The notes below the pieces were generated by a model, which was not told where the DNA came from, did no database searches, and saw only the letters and a program-made list of their open reading frames with translations. Shown piece by piece: positions 46,411-56,529 of a stretch of DNA of 64,000 nucleotides. The DNA comes from Rosa chinensis. Taxonomy: Eukaryota > Streptophyta > Magnoliopsida > Rosales > Rosaceae. Numbering within the stretch: the stretch's first letter is position 1; each line of letters opens with the position of its first letter. Location: assembly GCF_002994745.2 (NCBI RefSeq), contig NC_037092.1:21477001-21541000 (forward strand), read 5' to 3'. The position numbers were made by a program, and so were the translations under genes.

Positions 46411-46973
46411 TCGCTGGTCCCTGTTGACACACGTTTGATGAATGAGGGAACCAATTGATGTTCGAGTAAAATACATTATACCACCTTCATCTAGGGGGAA
46501 TTTCAATTTTGTACATGACTATGAAAACGTTTATGAGATGTACCAGTTAAAAGTTTGAGTAAATCACAAATTTGCTTCCCCCGTTTATTATTGCTCCATT
46601 GATTTGATGAGAACTGTGCACATCTAGTATTTCAAGTGGATAGAAAGAAGCGGGCATACTTTGATGTGAACCAAGTTTTCTAATTTATTTTTGATACTAA
46701 CAGGTTAAACTTTTTTTCCGGACAAAACTAACAGGTTACTTTATCGATCAAGTTACTTTCTCAGAATCCCCATTTAGAACAATTTGTCCTTATTATATCA
46801 TTACTATTCAGTGGATCAAGCGAAATATCTTTAGTAAAAAAAGAGATATACAATGCATGATGTACTCTGTCACAATTTAAATTATCAATTCTCAAAATAT
46901 AGAAGAATTTGCATTATTATCATCATTACATGACAAAATGGATTTCTTCTAGTGGATCAGTTAGATAAGCTCT

Positions 46974-47309
46974 TTAGTTTGGTTCTTGGCGAGCATACCA
47001 TCCTTCACAGTATTCCATCCGAGCCTTAAAGTACAGACTATCTGTCATCCAAGTGTATCCGTAAGGCCAGGAGGACGCATGCTGATCAGGCTCGTCAGGC
47101 TGGTTAGGGATGAGACATTCTAGTTGATCTCTCAAATCGAGTCTACAGAGCGGACATGATGCACGCTTGACGACCCACTCAGCTGCAATACAAGGATGAT
47201 GAAACCTATGCTTACAGGGCATCACTTTAGCTTCACATCCCACCTTGAAGTCTTCCAAGCAGATACTAAAATACCCTGTCCCTTCTTTGGTAAAGAAATG
47301 TGTGTGCAT
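46974..47309 (-). CDS. RING-H2-like protein lacking the first zinc ligand
   Basis: 111 residues, single exon. The core is FSICLEDF...MPCKHRFHHPC...CPLCRLDL, the C3H2C3 pattern of a RING-H2 E3 ligase, with seven of eight metal ligands. The first Cys is Phe (TTT in place of a TGT/TGC codon). No membrane segment. Very short, with the domain at the N-terminus and an acidic/aromatic tail. It abuts the truncated GARP copy, so it may be a retained fragment of a larger gene. With the first ligand lost, E3 activity is doubtful. Likely a pseudogene or decaying gene, but the frame is open. Confidence 0.75.
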   Translation of the reverse strand: MHTHFFTKEGTGYFSICLEDFKVGCEAKVMPCKHRFHHPCIAAEWVVKRASCPLCRLDLRDQLECLIPNQPDEPDQHASSWPYGYTWMTDSLYFKARMEYCEGWYARQEPN

Positions 47310-47339
47310 AACCCCGGCCCTTCCTTTGTGGCTAGCTGG

Positions 47340-48475
47340 AGGGATTCAATTGTGTTGAATACATAATCCTTGGAATTTTTCAGAGTGTTATTTTCTCACG
47401 GTTGAGATTTCTATATGTACAGATGTATAGGAGCATGAAACATGATCGAAGAACGCATACAAGGTAAACAATAACATCATTTGTTCATGCATGCTTCAAT
47501 TCACACCTTAATTTCCTTGACCAATATTTTCATTGTTGGACTAGTGACAATTTGATCGTTTCAATGAAATGATTATTACATCTATTTTGTAGGATGCATG
47601 ACTAGTAGCTAGGGTAACCGGGGTTAATCATGTTATATATGGCTTTAAATATATTTAATTTTAGAAGTCCCATGATCAGAAAGAAAAACATCAAGCCTAG
47701 CAATGACAAAGCCTAGTAATTAATTTATAACTTTAATTTGTTGCAGAAGCAGCTGCAAGAGCAAACGAGAATGTGAGAGAGCGATCACCTGAATCCGTCG
47801 ATAGCTCCACGCCTCCACCACTCCACCCTGGTATTGCCAATCTTCCTTCTCAAAATAATAATAATAATAATAAAAATAAAAAATAAAAAACTGGTATTGC
47901 TAAAATAGTGATAGAGCCATGAAAATCATGTACAATAATGCACCCTATATAAGCAATAGAAATAGTTGCTACTTTGAAGGGCTTTGTAATTGGTTAAGTG
48001 GCTTGTAATTTGTTCTTTCTACGATCAACATTAGTGAAGGAACAGTACAGCAAATGATTCAGAGAGCAACTATTTCATTTCTTTCATAGGTAGCATTGTT
48101 GAGTAAGTATGAACTGTATGATTTACCTTCGAGAATAACAATCTGCAATGTTTTCTGACTTTGCTAGCTGGGCACGTATATTTTGCAGGAAAGATGAGAA
48201 GAAAACGAAACCTTACCTCATCTTTTCAGATCTATTTCCGAGATTAACCAATAATACTCAAGTACAAGTCGATCTCTCTTTACTATCTTCTATTGCTGGC
48301 TCTAAATGTATAGTGAACATTCCATATATGTGTGCACATGACTTCTACAGGAAAACAATGATGATCAAGGGACCTCAGAACCTTGATCATCATAGATTCA
48401 GGCTAGGCTAAGCGAAGCTGGGAGTAGTTCTGATGTAAATGATTTCTATCTTGAACTCAGTACTCTTGGTTAAAA
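47340..48475 (+). pseudogene. Truncated paralogue of the GARP/MYB gene
   Basis: Corresponds in order to introns and exons 3-6 of the gene at 30.7-32.9 kb: MYRSMK exon (about 47423), the AAARANENV exon (about 47747), the KDEKKTK-type exon (about 48190) and the last exon (about 48351). The exon with the DNA-binding domain is absent; the homology starts in the preceding intron at about 47340. Frames are shifted between exons, and the last exon has an early stop (TCAGAACCTTGA), although the terminal CTTGGTTAA context survives. It cannot make a DNA-binding protein. Confidence 0.88.
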
Positions 48476-48494
48476 CCATTGATGCACATACGTA

Positions 48495-48650
48495 CCTTAG
48501 TGGTGAGGAGGGGGAGGGGTTGTTGAGAATTGGCTTGGGATCGAACTTAGGACTATGCTAGGTCAAGGGTTCAATTTCCCTCCAATGTAACCAAAAACTT
48601 GTAGCTAACTTCTTTTAAAAAATAAAAAATAAAAATAAAAAGGTACATAT
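48495..48650 (+). mobile_element. SINE-like insertion in the GARP paralogue 3' flank
   Basis: A-box-like TAGTGGTGAGGAGG and B-box-like GGGTTCAATTTCC about 60 bp later, with an A-rich tail (AAAAAATAAAAAATAAAA). This block is absent at the matching position after the first GARP copy. GTAC occurs on both sides and may be a short target-site duplication. Confidence 0.55.
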
Positions 48651-48824
48651 AACCTTTCTTTTTAGCAAATTTTTGGGCGTGCTAAAATTTTATCAGTATA
48701 AAACAGTATCATAAACAATTACCCCCTAATATATATGGATCATATGATCATATCGCATGAGAATTTCTATTGCATCTATATGCGCTAAGAACATTAAAAT
48801 AAACCTAAGAAAAGTAAGATGTAA

Positions 48825-49140
48825 GGTTTCGCTTTCTTCAATCTCCCTGCAAATTTAACCTGAAAAGTCTAATTAAGATGCAATAAATTGTGCACCTGAG
48901 TTGTCAATGAGGCTAGACATCCACCACTACAACGACCTGCAGTATCTCAGGAGCTGTAAGGATCTAACTCACAAAAGTTGGTTCGACAGTAAATTGGCAT
49001 TACAGACAAAAATTGATTAATGGTGAATGGACTCAATTCAGCCACAGAGGAAAAAAAAAATGTGAATTGCAACCAAGGGAAGGAATTGGTGCCCGTAGAG
49101 GCGGAGCTAAGGTTGAAAATTTAGGTGAGCAGCTGGGACA
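48825..49140 (+). repeat. Second copy of GARP 3' flank (partner of 33590-33900)
   Basis: Collinear with 33590-33900. See that entry for shared blocks. Scattered differences show that the duplication is not very recent. Confidence 0.8.
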
Positions 49141-49778
49141 CTGGATATGCGCTATAGACAAAAAAAATTTGGTGGGTTGACTTAACTCTACTAAATGAAA
49201 AGGAAAGAAAATTTATCTAGCTTGAGCAAAAAATGGAGTCTTCCTTCCCTCTTATTTCGCAAAAAATGTTCTTTTTGAATCAAGCTCACGGAGCGAAATA
49301 GTATATTCATCACAAGCCAGAATAACTATGCCGCTGTCATTTAAGGACATAGACAGACAAAGGAGGTAGTGGTAGTACCCACAATGGTACGTAGAAATAG
49401 ACCCACTCGTTATACATTTCAGACCGTAGAGATAGCGGAGATTCTCCTTTGGTACTACGTCGGAGGCGCTAGAGATGTAGGTTCCTAATACAAGGAAATT
49501 ATTGTAAATAGACTAAAAAGCCAAAAAAATAGAGTTGGGCCAAGGGCCAAAGCCTTAGCCCAATTAAAGGCTCAGTAGGGTAGCCCAAAATGAAAAGCTC
49601 AACAGCACAAGGCCCAGCAGGATTTAGAACCGGCCCAAACTTCTCGCGCGTTCGTGCAGCGCCGTCTGCTTCCACCACCTGTCCGCCATACCTTGCCGCT
49701 CCGACCACGTTCAACCAAGCAGCGTCGGCCGATCCAGCATACCACGGCCACCTCTCGGCCTCGCCGTGCACTCCACGT

Positions 49779-49942
49779 TTACAATCCATCTCTTAACGCC
49801 ATTGCCTCAGCAACAAGCACTAAAGTAATCCCAAGCTGTCTATTTGCTGCAAATAAAAGATTACCATCCTCATTGCGAAGAACAAAACCAATAGTAGCTA
49901 GACCATTTTGAACAGAGTCAGAGCCATCGAAGGTCATAAGTT
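49779..49942 (-). pseudogene. Fragment of a reverse-transcriptase-associated RNase H domain (LINE-like)
   Basis: Minus-strand frame: MTFDGSDSVQNGLA, TIGFVLRNEDGNLLFAA, RQLGI, VLVAEAMALRDGL, then a stop. This fits the plant non-LTR (RVT_3) RNase H domain, which normally has DGS...G.G.V.R...G....A......VAEA.AL..GL. Only about 54 residues remain. It is joined to unrelated GC-rich sequence (49560-49778), so it is a retroelement relic. Confidence 0.75.
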
Positions 49943-51006
49943 TATATAGCTAAAAGCTAGCTGATGAGTTTTTATTTTATTTATTTATTTATTATTATTA
50001 TTATTATTATTTTTTAGAAGATGTTGATGATTGGTTCACGTGTCGTAATTTTGTTTACCCAATTTAAATATTTTACTAACGTATACTATCACGTTTACTA
50101 ACATATACTATCACAATAAATGACAAGGAATACTTCATGTAACCTACCACAAGTCCACAACCATGTATATGAGCACAAATGCCATTCCATTCAACATTCA
50201 CGAACCTTGTATCAAAAAAAAAAAAGCAAAACATTCACGAACCCAAATCAACGCAAATAATGTATGTCATAAAAAAAAAAACGCAAATCATGTCAAATGT
50301 AAACATGTAACTAACTTGCTGCAGTAATTTCAATGAATAAAGGGTCCATATTTCTTAACATTTTTCAACCAGACAACCATAGAATATAACCAAGTCGTCA
50401 TCTCGTAGTCTCTCCAAGTTCATATATTAAAGGAAAATGAAGCAATGTATTAATAATAAAGTCGTTCATGAATAAACATCAAAAAAAAAAAAAAAAAAAA
50501 CAGTCGTTCATGAATTTCAATGCGATTTTTGTATATTTTCCAACGACTAATAAATGTTATTTATTTGATTTATAAACACAAAGAACATAGAAAGTCTCAC
50601 CCTTAATCGCTCAACAAAAGCTTACAAAAAGCTCGATTCACGATGTATTACAGTAAATTGACGGTCGAGGATAGATAGACAACCATTTTGGGTGGCTTCA
50701 AATCTTCTGTCCCCATTTCCCTATTAAATTTCGACACGTGGCATTTGACGTCTCCTCAGCCTAACCACCTCATACCAGCCTACAAACCCCGTGTTCTTCT
50801 GTCCCAACTACCTCTCTGTGGTTTTTAGCCTGGGGTTTCTGGGTTTTCAGAAATTTTGGAATCTTTGCAGATGAAGAGCAACGGGTCATGGGCTCCAAAC
50901 AAATTAGAATCCAAATAGGTTGGAAATTTTTTTCTATATATGTGTACCGCTTTTCTTTTTTCTTCGTCTCTTCAATTTTCTGCACTCGCCTCTGGGAGTT
51001 CGACTG
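49943..51006. other. AT-rich spacer
   Basis: (ATT)n-like tract at 49966-50012 and several A runs. No gene seen. The last 150 bp are likely leader sequence for the gene starting at 51007. Confidence 0.5.
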
Positions 51007-51139
51007 ATGGGTACGCGCGGCGGTTCCGACGAGCCGATTGTTCGAACCCCATGGGGGCCGATTCGAATGGTTGATTCACTACATCTGGTAATTGTTTTCT
51101 CTTCTAATATTAATTTTTTTGTTTGATTTGTTTCGGTTG

Positions 51140-51500
51140 AATAGGTTTCGCGAATTTAGGGTTTGGAAATTAGATTCTGTGCTTTACTTTGCTCGTTTTC
51201 AGGTCTGTAGCTCTCGATCTGTGGGTGAGTGAAATGCATTTTGGGTAAATGTGTTTTGCGAATTTAGGGTTTGAAAATTAGATTTAGTGCTTTACTTTGT
51301 TCGTTTTCACGTCTGTAGCTCTCAATCTGTGTGTGAGTTCGTTTTCACGTCTGTAGCTCTCAATCTGTGGGTGAGTGAAATGCATTTTGGGTAAATGTGT
51401 TTTGCGAATTTAGGGTTTGAAAATTAGATTTAGTGCTTTACTTTGTTCGTTTTCACGTTTGTAGCTCTCAATCTGTGTGTGAGTGGAATGCATGTCTTGT
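51140..51500 (+). repeat. Intronic tandem repeat, about 3 units
   Basis: Repeated block GCGAATTTAGGGTTTGAAAATTAG...CTTTACTTTGTTCG...GTAGCTCTCAATCTGTG occurs about three times, at roughly 51147, 51257 and 51402, plus a short partial unit near 51328. Lies in the first intron of the unknown membrane-protein gene. Confidence 0.85.
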
Positions 51501-51626
51501 GGTCCTGGAACAATATTTTTTAAGTTGGTCCGAGGGATTTCTGGGAATTTAAAATAATTGACATCATTGTTACTTCTAGACTTGTATATTGTTCATCATT
51601 TTGTTTCTTAAATCTATTGGTCAATG

Positions 51627-52979
51627 TCGGGGCGGAACTGTGTAGGAGGCTATATGGGCTATAGCCCAACCGAGATTTGGGCTGAAAAACCTTGAAGTAT
51701 GAGTATATCTTACCCCTGAGCCCAGAGTAGCCCAAAAAAAAAAAAACACAAACAGTCGAAACCTAAACTCAAATCGACTCAAACCTAAGCTAAAGGGCGG
51801 CTGCAGCAACTCAGCAAGCCGTCGTCTCTCCTCTCTGCTCTCTCTCTCTCTCCCCGGCACGACCGCATTGATAAGTCTGGGTTTTTGCCTTTCTGGGTTT
51901 CTATTTTCATTCAATCAATCATTCAAGTCTCTTAGGTGGCGTTCGGTAACGTTTTCAAGTCATCTTTTTCATTTTATAAAATGAAAATGACTTGAAAATG
52001 CGTTCGTTGGTCTGTTTTCAAAAATGCAGAAAATAATTTTTGAAAATAATTTTTTATTTTACTCCTAAAACAGGAAAACGACAAATAGACGTTTTCACCT
52101 TTTCATTCTCATATTTTAGAAAACACGGAGATATATTTTCCAAAACAAAGAAAAAAAAGAATGTGCTCTCTTCTTCCATATTCTCACGTCGCTATCTTCT
52201 TCTCAGGTTTGTCTCTCATCTCTAGTCGCAATCTTCTCTCGTTTTTGAAAATTGTTTTCGGAATAAGCTACCGGACACATTTTCGAATCTCAAAAATCCA
52301 ATCTTGTTTTCTCTTTTTTATTTTCAAAATCAGTTTTTGAAAAATCATTTTTAAAAACGTTACCGGACAAGCCCTTACTTTCTGGGTTTTCAGTTTTCAG
52401 TCTTCAAGTCTTCGGATTTCTGGGTCGAACTCAAGCAGCAAAGTAGCGACGGCGCAAAGCATAGACGTTCTGAAGCTTGGTTCGATTTTTGGGTTCGATT
52501 TCGGATTCTTCAAGGTTGGTTGTGATTCTTCAAGTTCGGTTACTTTGTTCGATTTCTGGGTTCGAATTGCATGATTTGCATCTGTTTTGCCTTTTGCCAG
52601 TGTATAAATTCGTTAAATTGAGATGAGAGTATGAGACATTTGTATATCAATATATGACATGCAATTTGTATACGAGAATTGAGATGAGAAATTATATAAT
52701 TGAGATGAAATTAGCATCTGTTTTGGTATGAAAATAATATGAATCAAGCATCTGTTTTGGACCTTTGGTAATGCAATGTCGGAGTATGCTGCCAGTTTTG
52801 GATTTTTGGTATGCTGCCAATTTTGGTATTTAGTATCCTCGATTTCTATTTCTGAACTTTCTGTTATGCAAGCTTGCTGTTAAGGTTTACAAGTTTACAA
52901 GTGATATTCCATCATGTTCTCAAAATTTTTATGTACTTAAAATTAGCCCACCCCATTTTCAGATCTTGGTTCCGCCACT
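51627..52979. mobile_element. hAT-like element in intron, 8-bp TSD
   Basis: Left end TCGGGGCGGAACTG, right end (inverted) AGTGGCGGAACCAAG. GGTCAATG is duplicated on both sides (51619-51626 and 52980-52987). The ends match the hAT GGCGGA-type tip also seen at 30815. The interior has AT-rich and gene-poor sequence and contains a nested element at 51935-52374. No transposase seen. Confidence 0.85.
51935..52374. mobile_element. Nested 440-bp MITE inside the hAT element, TTA TSD
   Basis: Ends GGTGGCGTTCGGTAACGTTTT and, inverted, GGGCTTGTCCGGTAACGTTTTT. TTA flanks both sides. Inner sequence also folds back (ATTTTATAAAATGAAAATG). The 3-bp TTA duplication fits PIF/Harbinger, though some hAT-like MITEs have similar tips. 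It is younger than its host element. Confidence 0.75.
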
Positions 52980-54206
52980 GGTCAATGTGAATGTGAAGTG
53001 TGACTGTTCATCATTTTGTTTCTTAATCTATTGGTCAATGTGAATGTGAAGTGTGAGTGAAATGCATGTCTTGTGGTCCTGGAACAATAATTTTTAAGTT
53101 GTTCTGAGGGATTTCTGGGAATTTAAAATAATTGAGATCGTTGTTACTTCTAGATTCGTACACAGTTCATCATTTTGTGTCTTAATCTATTGGTCTATAT
53201 AAATGTAAAGTTTCTGTCATTGCACAATTTATGTATCTATATTTTTTTAATTTTACTTTTTTTTTTTCCTAGAATTCGAAAACTTCCGAGCCTTCAATTC
53301 CTATTGTCGATGTGCTATTATGATCTCTGCATCCTGTTGCGGTAGCTGCTTCTGACAGGACCAGCACAAGATTTTGGACGTTGGGTCATGAACACCGTAC
53401 ATAGGTCACTGAAGATCATGAACACCGTACGCAGGTCAATGAAGATCATTCCAAGGCTTTTCGTTTTTTTGTAAGTACTCATACATTACAATTTAATCTT
53501 ATATGAATCAAAGTGGTTAGCTGCTGTGTTGTTTATTGATAGGGGAAATTATTGGTCACTCCCTGTACTTTTAGGGAGTCGACAGTTCAGTCCCTGCTAT
53601 CCTAATTTCGACAAGTTACTCCTCAGACTTTCAAATCTCACACAATTTGGTCCAAAATGACTATTTTGCCCCTCCCTTCCTCTTTTTGTTTTTTATTTTT
53701 CTCTCCTCTCCCCTCCTTTCTTCTAAAATTCATAATTAATTCATACGAACTCCGATATTTGCGTTCCATATATGTACGAGATCGTATCGATGAGCTCCAC
53801 AACTTTTATGAAGAAAGTTTTTCCAAATTTTGTATGTATAAAAAGTCAATTTTCACAACCGCTCCAAATAACATTCGTTTCGAAAATCCACTTTCTTCTA
53901 AAATTCATAATTAATTCATACAAACTCTAATTTTTGCGTTCCATATATGCACAAGATTGTATCAACGAGCTCTACAACTTTCATGAAGAAAGTTGTTCCA
54001 AATTTTGTACGTATAAAAAGTCATTTTCACTACCCCCCTAAATAACGTTCGTTTCGAAAATCTCCTTTCTTCTAAAATTCATAATTAATTCATACAAACT
54101 CCGATTTTTGCGTTCCATATATGTACGAGATTGTATCGATGAGCTCTACAACTTTTATGAAGGAAGTTTTTTCAAATTTTGTATGTATAAACAGTCAATT
54201 TTCACG

Positions 54207-54207
<1 letters not shown>

Positions 54208-54240
<33 letters not shown>
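54208..54240. repeat. Poly-C run at the hinge of the foldback MULE
   Basis: 33 C in a row, preceded by TTTTCACGA. It lies between the inverted arms of the element. Could form i-motif/G-quadruplex structure. The exact length should not be trusted. Confidence 0.85.
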
Positions 54241-54242
<2 letters not shown>

Positions 54243-55374
54243 CCACAAAATAACACACACACAATATTTGAATTATGAATATTGAGACTATTTCATAAGT
54301 AGTTGTACGAGAAATTCGGTTTCGTATCAATTTTAGTTTCGAAATGAACGTTATTTAGGGGGGGGTCGTGAAAATTGACTTTTTATACATACAAAATTTG
54401 GAAAAAATTTCTTCATAAAAATTGTAGAGATCATAGATACGATCTCGTACATATATGGAACGCAAATATCGGAGTTCGTATGAATTAATTATGAATTTTA
54501 GAAGAAAGGAGATTTTTGAAATGAATGTTATTTAGGGGGGGGGTCCTGAAAATTGACTTTTTATACATACAAAATTTGGAAAAACTTTCTTCATAAAAAT
54601 TATAGAGATCCTCGATACGATCTTGTACATATATGGAACGCAAATATCGGAGTTCGTATGAATTAATTATGAATTTTAGAAGAAAGGAGATTTTCGAAAC
54701 GAACGTTATTTAGGGGGGTAGTGAAAATGACTTTTTATACGTACAAAATTTGGAACAACTTTCTTCATGAAAGTTGTAGAGCTCGTTGATACAATCTTGT
54801 GCATATATGGAACGCAAAAATCAGAGTTTGTATGAATTAATTATGAATTTTAGAAGAAAGTGGATTTTCGAAACGAATGTTATTTGGAGCGGTCGTGAAA
54901 ATTGACTTTTTATACATACAAAATTTGGAAAAACTTTCTTCATAAAAGTTGTGGAGCTCATCGATATGATCTCGTACATATATGGAACGCAAATATCGGA
55001 GTTCGTATGAATTAATTATAAATTGGGATTTTGTCCACTTACCCCATTTTTAGGGATTTTTTTCCCACTTACCCCATTAAGTTTTTTTAATTCTCTCTTA
55101 CCCAATACACTCTAAGGGAGTCTTCCCTAATACCTTTTTTTTGTTTTTAATTTTTTTTTAATACCATTTTACCCTCACCCCCTTGTTACTTAGAGAGAGA
55201 GAGAAAAAAAAATAGAAGAGAGAGAAACCATGGGAGACTTCGCCGGAGCCGGTCACCGGCTGCCGGAATCCGGTCACCGGCCGCCGGATTCCGGCCAACT
55301 TCGCCGGATTCCGGCCAACCTCGCCGGATTCCGGCCAACCTTGCCGGAATCCTGTCGCCGGATTTCGGTCACCC

Positions 55375-55690
55375 AATAGACATCTATTGCCCCCCAATAG
55401 ACGTCTATTGCCCCCAATAGACGTCTATTGCCCCCCAATAGACGTCTATTGCCCCCCAATAGACGTCTATTGCCCCCCAATAGACGTCTATTGCCCCCCA
55501 ATAGACGTCTATTGCCCCCCAATAGACGTCTATTGCCCCCCAATAGACGTCTATTGCCCCCCAATAGACGACTATCAGCCATGTATTGCCCCCCAATAGA
55601 TGACTATCAGCTATGTATTGCCCCCAATAGACGACTATCAACCATGTATTGCCCCCCAATAGACTCCTATTGCCCCTCAATAGGACTTTC
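55375..55690. repeat. Palindromic minisatellite, unit CAATAGACGTCTATTGCCCCC
   Basis: About ten near-perfect units of 21-22 bp, then variant units. The core CAATAGACGTCTATTG is a perfect 16-bp palindrome, spaced by C5-C6 runs. It gives long apparent open frames in several frames on both strands (RRLLPPN-type and GGNRRLL-type repeats), which are not genes. Confidence 0.95.
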
Positions 55691-55938
55691 AGTTGCCAGA
55701 ATGGGAACTAATCTCCCTAAATTTAGACAAATAAAACTTTGATTACAGAAAAAAAACAAGGAGATTACATCAATTCAAAACGTCTATTGCCCCCCAATAG
55801 CCGTCTATTGCCCCCAATAGAACTTAAAGGATCTCATCCTTTAATTGATTGAACCATAAGCACCTCATCCTTCTTTGCGCTCTTAGCCTCCTCTATAACC
55901 CCCACTCACTCACTGCAACAAAAACACACACATCAATC

Positions 55939-56529
55939 TCACTCAATCAAAACATCAAACACCTGGTGCGCACCAAAAACACCAACACACCTAGTCTCAA
56001 TTTCGACAGAATCGGCGCCGCTTTTCTTTTGCTGAAGCATGAACGTCTTGGTGATCAAATTGCAGAACAGGTACACAAATTGCACCGAGGAATTACACGG
56101 AATCGGATACGTGATCTTGTTGTAGTACTCGATAGGCATGTTCGAGTCCACAAGCGAAACAATCGGAACCTGCAACCTATGCGCCTCGAGAATCACCGAC
56201 GACTTCCTCTCGGAGTCGAAAACCACGAGGCAGTCCGGCGGCTGAGTCGGTCCGAAGACGATCTTCTTCCGACGAGACCTGAACTTCTTAGGGCTGTGAC
56301 TATTGGTGAGGAAGCCGCCGGTGCGCCAGAGAGTGTTCATGGAGGGAGACGGTGACCAAAATTGAATGTCGTAATTGGTCCACCTGTGGAAAACTCCGGC
56401 GACGGTGGCCTCATATCGAGTCTGCCGTTCGGGATTGCCGTCAGATCCGACCAACCCCTTCCCCAAACTCGCCGGCAAGCTCCGCATCCTCGATAGCGAT
56501 GACGCCTCCGGTGACTGGTACCAATTCAA
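55939..56529 (-). pseudogene. Captured fragment of mitochondrial ribosomal protein uS2 (RPS2)
   Basis: 196-residue open minus-strand frame. Residues about 65-165 read GGFLTNSHSPKKFRSRRKK, PPDCLVVFDSERKSSVILEA, RLQVPIVSLVDSNMPIEYYN, CNSSVQFVYLFCNLITKT. This matches the C-terminal half of ribosomal protein uS2: the conserved P-D-x-L-V-V-F-D, the I-P-I-V-x-L-V-D-S-N and the P-x-N-x-x-x-x-x-x-L stretch. The N-terminal part (NWYQSPEASSLSRMRSLPAS, VFHRWTNYDIQFW) is also plausible uS2/leader sequence. It lies wholly inside the Pack-MULE. The start of the parent gene is not convincingly present, so it is scored as a transduplicate, though the frame itself is intact. Confidence 0.8.

Noticed and set aside
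49499..49911. GC-rich open frames beside the RNase H fragment
   Set aside because: No recognisable domain; probably retroelement-associated untranslated sequence.
55158..55742. Repeat-rich proteins on both strands over the minisatellite
   Set aside because: A palindromic 21-22 bp unit gives open frames in many registers; no domain or codon signal.
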